Of a stretch of DNA of 64,000 nt, positions 21,675 through 40,440 are shown piece by piece; position 1 is the first letter of the stretch; every line of letters begins with the position of its first letter. The stretch is from positions 434,001 through 498,000 of the forward strand of contig NZ_KB906398.1 in assembly GCF_000381345.1 (NCBI RefSeq), written 5' to 3'. Origin of the DNA: Deinococcus apachensis DSM 19763. GTDB lineage: Bacteria > Deinococcota > Deinococci > Deinococcales > Deinococcaceae. Both the position numbers and the translations under genes were made by a program. Under the pieces are notes generated by a model, which saw nothing but the letters and a program-made list of their open reading frames with translations, was not told where the DNA came from and ran no database searches.

Positions 21675-23060
21675 ATGACACACCCCCAGGCCCCGGACCT
21701 CTCCGCCCTCCTCAACCGCCAGGAGGCCGAGGGGGAACTGTTCGAGCTGCTGCGGATTCCCTCGGTGAGCGCCGACCCCGCCCACACCGAGGACATGGCC
21801 CGCGCCGCCGCCTTCCTCCAGCGCAAGCTCCAGAGCCTCGGCTTTACCGCGCGGATGGACCCCACCGGGCACGGCGGGCAGTCCGGACACCCGGTCGTGT
21901 ACGCCGAGCGTCTGGACGTCCCCGGCAAGCCCACGGTGCTGATCTATGGGCACTACGACGTGCAGCCGGAAGCCCCCCTGGAGGAGTGGGTGACGCCCCC
22001 CTTCGAACCCACCGTGCGTGAGGGGCGCATCTACGCCCGCGGCTCGACCGACGACAAGGGCCAGGCCTACGCCCACGTGCGGGGCGTGGAACTGCTGCTC
22101 TCGCAGGGAGAGTTGCCTGTCAACGTCAAATTCCTGCTGGAGGGCGAGGAGGAGGTCGGCAGCCCCAACCTCGCCGCCTACCTGGCCGAGCACGCCGAGG
22201 AGCTGAAGGCGGACGTGATCGTCATCTCCGACGGCAGCCGCTTCGCGCCCAACGTACCCACCGTGACCTACGGCCTGCGCGGGCTGAGCTACGTGGAGAT
22301 TCACGTGCAGGGGGCGAACCGTGACCTCCACTCCGGCGCGTACGGTGGGGCGGCGCCCAACCCCATCAACGCCCTCGCTGAGATCATCAGCAAGCTCAAG
22401 GATGACCAGGGCCGCATCACCATCCCCGGCTTCTACGACGGGGTGGAGGAACTGACCCCCGAGGAGCGCGAGATGTGGGCGAAACTGCCCCACTCGGACG
22501 AGGAGTTCGCCGCCTCCATCGGCGTGCCCGCCCTGCCCGGCGAGAAGGGGTACTCCACCCTGGAACGCCTCTGGGCACGGCCCACACTTGACGTGAACGG
22601 CATCTGGGGCGGCTACCAGGGCGAGGGCAGCAAGACGGTGATCCCCGCCAAGGCCGGGGCCAAGGTCTCCATGCGCCTAGTGCCCGGCCAGGACCCCGAG
22701 CGCATCACCCGGCTGGTGCAGGAGTACGTGCCGACCCTGGCCCCCGAAGGCGTGCGGGTGGAGGTGAAGGGTCTGCACGGCGGCCAGCCCGTGAAGGTGG
22801 ACCTCGACTCGCCGTACATCAAGGCCGCCGACCGGGCGCTGACGCGGGTGTACGGCAAGCCCGCCGCCTTTGGCCGCACCGGAGGCTCCATCCCCATCGT
22901 CGCCGACTTCCGCCGCGTGCTGGGCGCCCCCGTCCTGCTGGTGGACTTCGGCCTGAACGAGGACGCCCCCCACTCGCCCAACGAGAGCTTCGCGCTGGAG
23001 GACTACCACAACGGCATTCTGACGAGCGCCTATCTGCTTCAGGAACTCGCCCAGGCATGA
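21675..23060 (+). CDS. M20 family dipeptidase
   Basis: Protein of 461 residues. Metal-binding motifs of M20 peptidases are clear: IYGHYDVQP (His and the following Asp), [10 protein letters not shown] (bridging Asp), LEGEEEVGS (catalytic and metal Glu), and the late His in [12 protein letters not shown]. The lid/dimerisation insert sits between. Close relatives are cytosolic dipeptidases/carnosinase-like CNDP enzymes. A TATCAT -10 (21663-21668) ends 6 nt before ATG 21675, supporting a leaderless start; frame extension upstream is spurious. PurN follows with a 4-nt overlap. Confidence 0.93.
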   Translation: MTHPQAPDLSALLNRQEAEGELFELLRIPSVSADPAHTEDMARAAAFLQRKLQSLGFTARMDPTGHGGQSGHPVVYAERLDVPGKPTVLIYGHYDVQPEAPLEEWVTPPFEPTVREGRIYARGSTDDKGQAYAHVRGVELLLSQGELPVNVKFLLEGEEEVGSPNLAAYLAEHAEELKADVIVISDGSRFAPNVPTVTYGLRGLSYVEIHVQGANRDLHSGAYGGAAPNPINALAEIISKLKDDQGRITIPGFYDGVEELTPEEREMWAKLPHSDEEFAASIGVPALPGEKGYSTLERLWARPTLDVNGIWGGYQGEGSKTVIPAKAGAKVSMRLVPGQDPERITRLVQEYVPTLAPEGVRVEVKGLHGGQPVKVDLDSPYIKAADRALTRVYGKPAAFGRTGGSIPIVADFRRVLGAPVLLVDFGLNEDAPHSPNESFALEDYHNGILTSAYLLQELAQA

Positions 23061-23629
23061 TCCTCGGCTTCCTCGCCTCCCACGGGGGCAGCGCGGCCCG
23101 CTTTCTCACTCAGGCGGCACGGGAGGGGCGGCTGGATGCCACGCCCGTCGCCCTTGCCAGCAACAACAGCGGCAGCCCAGCGCTCGCCTGGGCGCGGGAG
23201 GCGGGGCTGAGGGCGGCGCACCTGAGCGCGGCGAAGTACCCCGACCCGGACGCGCTGGACGCGGCGATCCTGGCCTTTCTGCGGGAGGCGGAGGTGGATA
23301 CCCTGGTCCTCAGCGGGTACATGAAGGCGCTGGGGCCGCGAGTGCTTTCGGCCTATGCGGGGCGGCTGGTGAACGTCCACCCCAGCCTGCTGCCCCGGCA
23401 CGGCGGGCGCGGCATGTACGGGGACCGGGTGCATGAGGCGGTCCTCGCGTCGGGCGATGCCGAGTCGGGCGCCACGGTTCACCTGGTCACCGCCGGGATC
23501 GACGAGGGGCCGATTCTGGCGCAGGTGCGGGTGCCCGTGCTGCCCGACGACACGCTGCCCACCCTCAAGGCGCGTGTGCAGGCCACCGAGGGCGAGTTGC
23601 TGCTGGGGGCGCTGCGGGGCCTGGCGTGA
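23057..23629 (+). CDS. purN: Phosphoribosylglycinamide formyltransferase
   Basis: Protein of 190 residues, folate-dependent GAR transformylase of de novo purine synthesis. The formyltransferase core is seen in [29 protein letters not shown] (catalytic Asn and His) and [14 protein letters not shown] (catalytic Asp). The N-terminal phosphate-binding loop is SHGGSAARF instead of the usual GSNLQA, a mild change. It overlaps the M20 dipeptidase by ATGA, an operon not obviously linked by pathway. purM lies at 45 kb in this window, so the purine genes are scattered. Confidence 0.92.
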   Translation: MILGFLASHGGSAARFLTQAAREGRLDATPVALASNNSGSPALAWAREAGLRAAHLSAAKYPDPDALDAAILAFLREAEVDTLVLSGYMKALGPRVLSAYAGRLVNVHPSLLPRHGGRGMYGDRVHEAVLASGDAESGATVHLVTAGIDEGPILAQVRVPVLPDDTLPTLKARVQATEGELLLGALRGLA

Positions 23630-23759
23630 GCCGGATTCCTGCCATTCCGTTGTTTTTCTGGAACAGCACCAGGGAGACAACTCCATCCCGAAACCCGTCC
23701 TTTTTTCTTCTCGCACCGCCCGGGTTGAACACCCTGACGGCTGCTCAACCGCAAGGGTT

Positions 23760-24311
23760 ATGAAACGCAAAGTCTTCGACCTCCGCCCCTGGCCCCGGGT
23801 GGCCCGGCACACCCAGACCGTCACCCACATCCCCGGCTACGTCATCGTGGACCTCACCGCGCACGAGGTCACCCGCCCGCTGGACGTGCCCTTCGGGGAG
23901 CGCACCGTTCGCATTCTTGACCACGGCTTCCGCTGGGTGCGGGCGCATCCGACCGGCACGGGCGAGGGCGCACTCGGGGACGCCCTCACCGTGCAATTGA
24001 ACGCGGCGGGCCAGCCCGAACAGCTTTACGTGGACATCCACGCCGGGGAAGGGGTGGGCGAAGACGGCCTCCCCTGGACCGAGGACGTGTACCTCGACGT
24101 GATCGCCAACTGGCAGCCCGGCTGGCGGGTGACCGAGACGCACATCATCGACGCCGACGAGTTGGAGGAGGCGGTGCGGGCCGGGCAGGTCTCCCCCACC
24201 CTCGCCGAGACCGCCTGGGCCCACGCGCGATTGGTAGAGGAGGGGTTGAGGGCGGGGACGTACGCGCCGCTGGAGGTGCTACGGGGATATCTGGAGGACC
24301 CGTATACGTAG
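23760..24311 (+). CDS. DUF402 domain protein
   Basis: Protein of 183 residues. The central part follows the DUF402 pattern: [31 protein letters not shown] and [15 protein letters not shown] with conserved acidic residues that in this fold (FomD/YgaC-like) bind divalent metal and can hydrolyse nucleoside di/triphosphates or nucleotidyl conjugates. The C-terminus is helical. ATG 23760 follows CAAGGG weakly; the upstream extension of the frame through purN's end is not coding. It precedes the tRNA-Ser gene. Its substrate here is unknown. Confidence 0.8.
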   Translation: MKRKVFDLRPWPRVARHTQTVTHIPGYVIVDLTAHEVTRPLDVPFGERTVRILDHGFRWVRAHPTGTGEGALGDALTVQLNAAGQPEQLYVDIHAGEGVGEDGLPWTEDVYLDVIANWQPGWRVTETHIIDADELEEAVRAGQVSPTLAETAWAHARLVEEGLRAGTYAPLEVLRGYLEDPYT

Positions 24312-24347
24312 CGTTTGATTTTCCCGCCCTCCTCCGCTACTCTGCTC

Positions 24348-24443
<96 letters not shown>

Positions 24444-24535
24444 AAGCTCGTGCCTGTGCGTGTTCCCGGACACCACAGGCACTTTCGTTTGGGGCGGCGC
24501 CATACCCTCCTCGGTCAGCGGGTCGCCCTGCCAGC

Positions 24536-25051
24536 TCAAGGGGTTGCCGTATACAGTTCGTCCTCGGTCAGCGGACCGGGCGGCGCCTCCTCCGAGCCCT
24601 TCGCACGTTGCCGGGCGGAGAACATGCCCCCGCGTGCCGGTTTCAGGACGGCAAAGCGGCCCATGCCGATGCTGTACGGCACGTCGTCGTAGATCGCCTC
24701 CATCCCACCGCGCATGAAGTACGTTTCATGCCAGAAGCCCGTTCCACCGGAATCCCGCAGGAAGTCCCTCCACCAGCGGCGGTGCGGTTCGGACCTCGAC
24801 CACCGTTCCAGGGATTCGAAATCGCGCCAGTACTGCCGCATTCCGATGTGGGGTGGGAACAGCGAGAAGATCAGGGATTCGTGCAGCAGAAGACCGTCGG
24901 GCCTGTCCTGAACAGAGGCGCCAATCTGCGGCCCCAGGCCAGCTACAGTCCTGAAGCCCGTCCAGGCATTGACGCGCATGCCGAGATAGATCACCACCAG
25001 ATCGGGGTAGGGGGAGAGATCGACGGTCCTCCGGTCCACTTTTGGCGGCAT
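24536..25051 (-). CDS. DUF4188 family protein (monooxygenase-like)
   Basis: Protein of 171 residues. It reads VVIYLGMRVNAWTGFRTV near the start, then SLIFSLFPPHIGMRQYWRDFESLERW and HRRWWRDFLRD, then FWHETYFMRGGMEAIYDDVP. This layout matches DUF4188, an alpha/beta-barrel family related to antibiotic-biosynthesis monooxygenases and often annotated as such. ATG 25051 is preceded by AGGAGGAG at good distance; the longer frame beginning at 25117 is less likely. It stands alone after the tRNA on the opposite strand. Function is not established in any member I know. Confidence 0.7.
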   Translation of the reverse strand: MPPKVDRRTVDLSPYPDLVVIYLGMRVNAWTGFRTVAGLGPQIGASVQDRPDGLLLHESLIFSLFPPHIGMRQYWRDFESLERWSRSEPHRRWWRDFLRDSGGTGFWHETYFMRGGMEAIYDDVPYSIGMGRFAVLKPARGGMFSARQRAKGSEEAPPGPLTEDELYTATP

Positions 25052-25317
25052 GGCGCTCCTCCTGTGGGGCTCAAGTGGAAAAGGGGTCAGGATCACCTTA
25101 CCGCCAGTGGCCCGCATCGTGGTGAAAGCGTCATCGGCGTGGCAATCGTCCCTTCCTCGGACAGGGCCAAGACGTCCTGTTCAAGTGAGGAGGCATGGCT
25201 CCCCATGTCGTTTGTGGGGCTCACCCACCCCATCCGCCCCGACCCTTAGGACTTGCCCAAGCCCAATTGTCATGGCCGTGTCATGCGCCGAGCGATTGAG
25301 TGACATCCTACACTCAC

Positions 25318-26097
25318 ATGATCAACCCGGGGAGAGGTGACACACAGGCTGCGGAGGGTGGGCGCGACTCGACCCGCCACGACAAGACCGAGGCTGGGGA
25401 AGGCTGGTCGGCGCAACATCTCCGCCGTGCCCTCGTCGCCGAGGCGTTCGGGACGTTCCTGCTGACCTTTGCCAGCGTGGGTGCCCTGCTGCTGGCGCGC
25501 CTGGGCCTCCTGCCCGAAGCGGCGGCCTCGGCCATCCCGCCGGGGCTGGTCGTGCTGACCATGATCTACGCGCTGGGGGACGTGTCGGGCGCCCACATCA
25601 ATCCGGTGGTGACGCTGGCCTTCGCCCTGCGCGGCGCCTTCCCGTGGCGCTGCGTGCTTCCCTACTGGGCCGTTCAGTTCGGCGCCTCGGTCGCGGCGGC
25701 GCTGCTGATCGAGTCGTTCGCGCGCCTTCCCCACGGGACCGAGCGTCTCCCGGCGGATGGGGCGGCCCTGCTGGACGCGGGCGGGACCACCGTGCTGCTC
25801 GTCGTAATCCTGGCGACGGCGCACCGCAACGCGAAGCTCAGGCCGACCGTGGGCCTGGCGGTCGGGGCCACCGTCGCGCTCGACCACTTCCTGACGAACA
25901 GCGTCTCCGCCGTGGCGATGAATCCGGCCAAGGTCTTCGGCCCCGCGCTGGTGTCCGGACGGCTGGTAGAGGCCTGGCCGCACCTGCTCGGCCCGGTGCT
26001 GGGCGGCCTAGTCGCCCTGCTCTTCACGTGGGCGACACGCGGTCCCCTCAACGAGAGCGAGGGTGAGGCCGCCTCCGGGAACGCCGGGCAGGGCTGA
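25318..26097 (+). CDS. Aquaporin family channel (MIP)
   Basis: Protein of 259 residues with six hydrophobic helices after a 35-residue charged N-terminal tail. The two pore half-helices carry [10 protein letters not shown] (NPV instead of NPA) and [13 protein letters not shown] (NPA, followed by Lys instead of the usual Arg of the selectivity filter). Aquaporins and glycerol facilitators pass water or small solutes; the altered first motif and filter suggest a divergent channel similar to the plant/archaeal-like bacterial MIPs. A TACACT (25309-25314) ends 3 nt before the ATG. The roughly 265 nt upstream hold no other gene. Confidence 0.85.
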   Translation: MINPGRGDTQAAEGGRDSTRHDKTEAGEGWSAQHLRRALVAEAFGTFLLTFASVGALLLARLGLLPEAAASAIPPGLVVLTMIYALGDVSGAHINPVVTLAFALRGAFPWRCVLPYWAVQFGASVAAALLIESFARLPHGTERLPADGAALLDAGGTTVLLVVILATAHRNAKLRPTVGLAVGATVALDHFLTNSVSAVAMNPAKVFGPALVSGRLVEAWPHLLGPVLGGLVALLFTWATRGPLNESEGEAASGNAGQG

Positions 26098-26272
26098 GGA
26101 TAGGCGAGTAACCCCCTGCCACGCGCTCTGCCCCGGACCCGACCCCTGAGAAAGGAGGGCTTCTTCCAGTACCCTGAAGTTCCCCTCAGGGTGTTCCAGA
26201 GGCCGTCCACCCCGGCGGCGTGCAGGATCAGCCCCGCCGCTTGCGTGGAGCCCTGGCACGACAAGGAGAGCC

Positions 26273-27112
26273 ATGCACCCCCCCGAGACTGGCCCCGTCT
26301 TCGCAGGCTCCATCCCGCAGGTCTACGCGCAGCACCTCGTCCCGCTCATCTTCGAGCCCTACGCCGCCGATCTCGCCTCCCGCGTGGCGCGGAGGCAGCC
26401 TGCGCGTGTCCTGGAGATCGCCGCGGGGACGGGAGTGGTGACCCGTCACCTCGCCCGCGTCCTGCCGCCCGGGGTCCCCATCGTCGCCACCGATCTCAGC
26501 CAGCCCATGCTCGATCAGGCGGCGGCGGCGGGGACCGAGCGGCCCGTCGAGTGGCGCCAGGCGGACGCCCAGCAGCTCCCCTTTCCTGACGGGTCGTTCG
26601 ATGTGGTCGTCTGCCAGTTTGGGGCCATGTTCTTCCCGGATAAGGTGAGGGCGTTCGCGGAGGCCCGGCGTGTCCTGCGTCCGGGCGGCGGGTTCATCTT
26701 CAACGTGTGGGACCGGATCGAGGAGAACGAGTTTCCCGATGTCATCCTCCGGGCGGTCCGGCCCATCCTCCCGGACGGTGGGACGCCCTTCATGATCCGC
26801 ATCCCGCATGGGTATCACGATGCTCCGGCCATCGCCCGAGACCTGGCCCGCGCGGGGTTCACCCAGCCTCCCACGGTCACCACCCTGGCCCAGCGCAGCC
26901 ACGCGGAGTCGCCCCGTGTTCCTGCGGTGGCGTTCTGTCAGGGCACGCCCATGCGGGCCGAATTGGAGCGGCTTGGACCCACAGGACTTACGGAGGCCAC
27001 CGACCTGGCGACCGCCGCCATAGCCAGCCGGTTCGGGCCGGGCGTGGTGGACGGCAAACTGCAAGCCCTCGTCGTCGCCGTGGAGCGGGAGGAGGCAGCC
27101 GGAGCGGGGTGA
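26273..27112 (+). CDS. Class I SAM-dependent methyltransferase
   Basis: Protein of 279 residues. The SAM-binding motif I is [16 protein letters not shown], then [14 protein letters not shown] (acidic residue binding the ribose) and [24 protein letters not shown], and the post-motif [18 protein letters not shown]. This is the UbiE/Methyltransf_11 type acting on small molecules. The C-terminal 100 residues ([10 protein letters not shown] onward) resemble other such enzymes of unknown substrate. AAGGAGAG precedes the ATG. A 7-bp inverted repeat (26171-26177 with 26186-26192) lies about 80 nt upstream. Confidence 0.88.
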   Translation: MHPPETGPVFAGSIPQVYAQHLVPLIFEPYAADLASRVARRQPARVLEIAAGTGVVTRHLARVLPPGVPIVATDLSQPMLDQAAAAGTERPVEWRQADAQQLPFPDGSFDVVVCQFGAMFFPDKVRAFAEARRVLRPGGGFIFNVWDRIEENEFPDVILRAVRPILPDGGTPFMIRIPHGYHDAPAIARDLARAGFTQPPTVTTLAQRSHAESPRVPAVAFCQGTPMRAELERLGPTGLTEATDLATAAIASRFGPGVVDGKLQALVVAVEREEAAGAG

Positions 27113-27213
27113 TTGGGGAAGTCGCCCCACGCAGACGCGGGGGCAAAGGGGCATTCTGATGCCCGGTTGCGGCCGCCTGAGCCAGCCTGGTCCCGGGCAC
27201 TCCGCGATTCGCC

Positions 27214-28819
<1,606 letters not shown>

Positions 28820-28941
28820 GTTGAGTTCCTCCTTGACTCCTTGAACCTGCTTCTGGGTGCATTGTAGCGGCCCTGCCCACGCGGTTGGGCGGCGGCAAAC
28901 CTTCAGCGGGGGGTCAGAGCCAGGGCCTAGACTCGGCGGGA

Positions 28942-30069
<1,128 letters not shown>

Positions 30070-30075
30070 GCCGCC

Positions 30076-31518
<1,443 letters not shown>

Positions 31519-31619
31519 GGGGCACAGGATACGGGGAAGGGACCGGGCCGCGGCGGGGATGGCGCCGCCTTCCAACGAGGCCCGGTCCTAACCCCAGGCC
31601 CCACCCTATCCTCGGTCTC

Positions 31620-32174
31620 ATGCTCAGTGAGGTCACCACACGCTTCTTCGGCTACTACCCCGGCACGGTCGCCCTGGTGGCGTCCGAACACGCCGGGACA
31701 CGCAACGTGCTGAGCGTGGGCTGGCACACCGCCCTGAGCGCCGACCCGCCCCTGTACGGGGTGGCGGTGGGGCGGGAGCGGGCGAGCCACCCCCTGATCG
31801 TGGGAAGCGGGCACTTCGGCGTGAACTTCCTGCCCTTCGCGTGGGCGCGGGCGGTACAGGGGGCGGGCGTGCTGAGCCTGCACGACGGTCCGGGGGCGGA
31901 CAAGTTCGCGCGGCTGGGGCTGACGCCGCTGCCGGACGCACCGCTGGCTGTGGCGCAGGCTTATCTGCACTACGGCTGCGAGGTGGTCCAGGTCGTGCCC
32001 ACCGGCGACCACGACCTGATCGTCGGGCGGGTGTCAGAAGTCCGCTTCGATCCCGCCCACTACGACGCGGCGGGCCTGTTCGTGGGGGAGGCCGCCGTGT
32101 ACCTCGGGCGCAGCGCCTACGTCACGACGACCTCGGGGCGGGAGGTCTATCCACCGGAGGTCTTCGAGGACTGA
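31620..32174 (+). CDS. Flavin reductase-like (split-barrel FMN-binding) protein
   Basis: Protein of 184 residues with the flavin reductase-like fold: YYPGTVALVASE, NVLSVGWHTALSADPPLYGVAVG (phosphate and isoalloxazine contact), FGVNFLPFAWA and the dimer strand YGCEVVQVVPTGDHDLIVGRV. Such proteins bind FMN and reduce flavin or serve as stand-alone FMN proteins. TATCCT (31607-31612) ends 7 nt before ATG 31620, so leaderless. It is divergent from gltX. Physiological partner is unknown. Confidence 0.87.
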   Translation: MLSEVTTRFFGYYPGTVALVASEHAGTRNVLSVGWHTALSADPPLYGVAVGRERASHPLIVGSGHFGVNFLPFAWARAVQGAGVLSLHDGPGADKFARLGLTPLPDAPLAVAQAYLHYGCEVVQVVPTGDHDLIVGRVSEVRFDPAHYDAAGLFVGEAAVYLGRSAYVTTTSGREVYPPEVFED

Positions 32175-32321
32175 GCCGCCTCGCCCTCCCCACCGTCGTC
32201 TCCGCCGCCTTGCCGCCGTCAGCCACCACAGGCCGATGGGGAGCAACAGCACGCCCAGGCAGCCGTACCCCGGCGGCACGGAGGACGGGGCAGGGGCCGC
32301 CTGCTTCTGTTCTTTCTTCAT
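32169..32321 (-). CDS. Possible small single-pass membrane protein (3' end uncertain)
   Basis: A minus-strand frame opens MKKEQKQAAPAP, has one hydrophobic span GCLGVLLLPIGLWWLTA and then a strongly basic stretch RRRRRRWGG, a plausible inside-positive single-span protein. The frame stays open to 32034, inside the convergent flavin reductase gene, so the coding end is doubtful; I show only the part before that overlap. There is no strong ribosome-binding site. It could be genuine or chance. Confidence 0.3.
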
Positions 32322-32329
32322 GGAGCCGG

Positions 32330-36567
<4,238 letters not shown>

Positions 36568-36573
36568 GGCGCG

Positions 36574-36620
36574 AGCATAGCGCACCCCGTTCTGTTGTGG
36601 ACGGAACGGGAATTGCAATT
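36574..36620. promoter_or_regulatory. mutSL promoter region with inverted repeats
   Basis: On the minus strand TATGCT (36574-36579) is 6 nt from the mutS ATG. Upstream lie the perfect inverted repeat CCCGTTC (36586-36592) / GAACGGG (36604-36610), covering the -35 zone, and the palindrome AATTGCAATT (36611-36620). These could be operator sites for a regulator of mismatch repair. Confidence 0.45.
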
Positions 36621-36682
36621 GGGGCGAGGGGCACAAGGAAAATTGCCCCACGGGGAGGCGGGGCGGCTAGGTCGAGGAGGGG

Positions 36683-37441
36683 TTAGCGGAAGAGGGGGAA
36701 CCCGATGCTCTTGACCGCGCCGAGCGCTCGCCGCTCCAGATTCTGGCTCTTGAGGGAGAGCTGCGTGGCGCCGTCCCCCAGGTAGACCCAGTTCCCGGGC
36801 AGTGTTCCCGTCTTCATGCTGATCTGCGTGCTCGTGGCCGTGCCCGTGACGCTGACCGACACCACGTTCCAGCCCGCGACGAATTGCACGTTCACGTCCC
36901 CCGTTGCCGTCGTGTTGTTCTCGATGCAGGTCACCTTGCCCGAGAGGCCAACCGCCTTGTTGAAGTAGACGTACAGGCCAGCCGCAAAGGTGGCGGAGTC
37001 TGCCGTCTCGGACAACGCCAGGGGCGCAATCTCACCACCCTTCTGGGCCTGAACGCTGAAGGCTGCCGTCGCACTCTTGGCGTCGTTGGCACCGGAGAAC
37101 GTCAAGCTCCCTGTGCAGTTATCGGGGAGCTCAGTTGAGAAGTCTGCGGGATCAGGGGTAACGAGCAGGTTGCTGTCCACGGTCGGCAGCGTCAGGCTGA
37201 AGCTGCCGTCCGCCCCCAGGCTCGCGGTCGCCAACTCGGGCTTGCCCTCCACCGAGGCCACGACCTTCCCCGCCCCACCGCTCCAGGGGGTGTACGAGGG
37301 CCAGCCAGTCTGTGGGTCAAAGGCCAATTCGACCACCTTGCCGGAGGCCACATTGGGCTGAACCGCGGGAACAGAATTCCTGTTGCAGGAGGCGAGCAAG
37401 AGGGCGGAGCCGACCAGCACCAGAGCAGCGGGATTTTTCAT
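36683..37441 (-). CDS. Lipoprotein of unknown function
   Basis: Protein of 252 residues. The N-terminus MKNPAALVLVGSALLLASC is a lipoprotein signal with lipobox LASC (Cys 19). The mature part is rich in Ser, Thr, Ala and Val with strand patterns (KVVASVEGKPELATASLGADGSF, GWNVVSVSVTGTAT) suggesting beta-sandwich domains, and has two further cysteines (NCTGS, VTCIEN) able to form a disulfide. I do not recognise a family. Start 37441 is chosen as the first Met of the signal; a few residues upstream (MYGGGV) are possible. Confidence 0.75.
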   Translation of the reverse strand: MKNPAALVLVGSALLLASCNRNSVPAVQPNVASGKVVELAFDPQTGWPSYTPWSGGAGKVVASVEGKPELATASLGADGSFSLTLPTVDSNLLVTPDPADFSTELPDNCTGSLTFSGANDAKSATAAFSVQAQKGGEIAPLALSETADSATFAAGLYVYFNKAVGLSGKVTCIENNTTATGDVNVQFVAGWNVVSVSVTGTATSTQISMKTGTLPGNWVYLGDGATQLSLKSQNLERRALGAVKSIGFPLFR

Positions 37442-37521
37442 GACGCCCCCACCGTACATCCCTGTCCCGAGTCCGGCAAGCAGTGTGCCCACCCCAGGCC
37501 GTTCTCTCACCGAACGGGCCT

Positions 37522-37569
37522 TACACTGCCGCCATGCCCCCTCTTTCCCTCAAAAGGTTCCGCCCATGA
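37522..37569 (+). promoter_or_regulatory. Leaderless mini-ORF ahead of secreted protein
   Basis: TACACT (37522-37527) ends 6 nt before ATG 37534, the arrangement of leaderless starts in this window. That ATG opens an 11-codon frame, MPPLSLKRFRP, whose stop TGA (37567-37569) overlaps the next ATG at 37566. The downstream gene would thus be reached by coupled translation; AAAAGG at 37552-37557 could serve as its Shine-Dalgarno. Confidence 0.45.
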
Positions 37570-37946
37570 AGAGGTTGTCCGGCCTCGCCGCGCTCCTGTT
37601 GACCTCCGCCGCCCTCGCCTGCCCGGTGAAACAGGGCTACGTCGCCAATGGCTTGTTCAAAAACACGGCGGGGGCGAAGCCCATCTGTGGGCCGCTCTAC
37701 CAGACGTTCCGGTTCAGCATGGCGGGCGTGAAGTGGACCGAGATGTACGAGGTCAAGGCCGGGCGGGTCGGCCAGCTCCGGACCTCGGACTTCCTGGCCC
37801 TCATCCGCCGGGGCCGCTACCGGCTCGTCAAGCAGAACAAGACGGTCCGCAGCCAGGTGTACCTCTTCGAGCGGGGCAGCCACTCCATCACGGTGGTCGT
37901 CGGCGTTTCGGGTGGGGCGCAGTACATCGGGCTGGCGGGGCAGTAG
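37566..37946 (+). CDS. Small secreted protein of unknown function
   Basis: Protein of 126 residues with a Sec signal peptide MKRLSGLAALLLTSAALAC; a cysteine directly at the cleavage point (ALAC-P) could make it a lipoprotein, though the lipobox is followed by Pro. A second Cys (PICGPLY) might form a disulfide with it. The rest has beta-strand character, for example SQVYLFERGSHSITVVVGVSGG. No known domain is seen. Its start overlaps the stop of an 11-codon leader frame that begins right behind a promoter. Confidence 0.7.
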   Translation: MKRLSGLAALLLTSAALACPVKQGYVANGLFKNTAGAKPICGPLYQTFRFSMAGVKWTEMYEVKAGRVGQLRTSDFLALIRRGRYRLVKQNKTVRSQVYLFERGSHSITVVVGVSGGAQYIGLAGQ

Positions 37947-38018
37947 GGCGCCCGGACCCGCCCTGCACCGCGTCCCACGTCGCCCTCGCCGCTGTTTCCC
38001 ACCGCGTACCATGGCGCC

Positions 38019-38347
38019 ATGAGCTACCACCCCTACGACCCGCGCATGGCCTACGACCCGGAGCGCCGACTCACCGACGGCGACGTGCAGGAGTTGAAGC
38101 CCGAGGGCTGGTGGGGCGACGATGGCAAGATCGCCCGCGACTTCAAGTTCGACACGTATCAGGCAGGAGTGGACTTCGCCGTGCGCGTGGCGGCGCTCGC
38201 GGAGGAGCGGGACCACCACCCCGATATCCACATCTACTACCGCAGGGTGCGCGTCAACTACTTCACCCACGTGGTGGGCGGCGTGACCGTGCTCGATATC
38301 GAGGGGGCGCGGGCCGTGAACGAGTTGTGGGCCGGGGTGACGGGCGC

Positions 38348-38351
<4 letters not shown>
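38019..38351 (+). CDS. phhB: Pterin-4a-carbinolamine dehydratase
   Basis: Protein of 110 residues. The active-site motif is AEERDHHPDIHIYYRRVRVNY with the catalytic His pair, followed by THVVGGVTVLDIEGA containing the third His and the Asp, as in PCD/DCoH enzymes that dehydrate 4a-hydroxytetrahydropterin and recycle the cofactor of aromatic amino acid hydroxylases. No hydroxylase is nearby. TACCAT (38007-38012) ends 6 nt before the ATG, so leaderless. The thioesterase gene follows with a TTGA overlap. Confidence 0.9.
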
Positions 38352-38812
<461 letters not shown>

Positions 38813-39147
38813 AGGCCCCAGATGGAGGGCAAGCCGACGCCTGCCACCCCTCCCAGCCTCCCCCGCAAGAGGGGCAACAGCCCCATAGCTTCTGCTTCTC
38901 AAAACCGCCTCTTGTGGACGGCCCATTCCTGAATGCGGCCCGCTCTCGCGCGGTCTTCACCCTGCCTTGCCCGCGCAGCGAGACGGTGGGCCAGGGATTT
39001 AGATCACGGCAAGATCAACCCTTCCGCGTCAAGGAAGATAGACACGGGCGCGGCGGGTTAGCTTCTTGCCGAGCGCAGCGGAAAGCTCCCCCCTGCCCCC
39101 TCCGGGGCAGGGGCGAATCACCTCCAGATGCCCGGCCTCACTCCTTC
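38813..39147. other. Intergenic region between convergent genes
   Basis: About 335 nt without a supported gene. It holds short C/T-rich and purine runs and, near its right end, a strong perfect hairpin (39090-39113). No reading frame has coding character, and I see no RNA gene. Confidence 0.5.
39090..39113. terminator. Perfect 10-bp hairpin, likely bidirectional terminator
   Basis: CCCCTGCCCC (39090-39099) and GGGGCAGGGG (39104-39113) with a 4-nt loop. There is no T-tract, but it lies between convergent genes (thioesterase and MFS transporter), so termination is the simplest role. Confidence 0.45.
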
Positions 39148-40314
<1,167 letters not shown>

Positions 40315-40357
40315 TGGGTTACCCTACCCCGCTGCTCCGCATCCGGCGGGGAGGTGT

Positions 40358-40389
40358 CCAGTGGGGCGGGCCGCCCCCTCCCCCACTGG
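40358..40389. repeat. 9-bp perfect inverted repeat between divergent genes
   Basis: CCAGTGGGG (40358-40366) and CCCCACTGG (40381-40389), with a nested GGGGCGG/CCGCCCC. It lies about 45 nt from the MFS start and 50 nt from the start at 40441, upstream of both promoters, and could be an operator or a structural hairpin. Confidence 0.55.
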
Positions 40390-40440
40390 GGGGCATCCGC
40401 GCTCCCATGACGTGAGGTTTCCGACACAGTACCCTGTGGT

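Noticed and set aside
26171..26192. ACCCTGA/TCAGGGT hairpin before the methyltransferase as a riboswitch
   Set aside because: Only a 7-bp stem without conserved aptamer features; could be a terminator of the aquaporin gene or chance.
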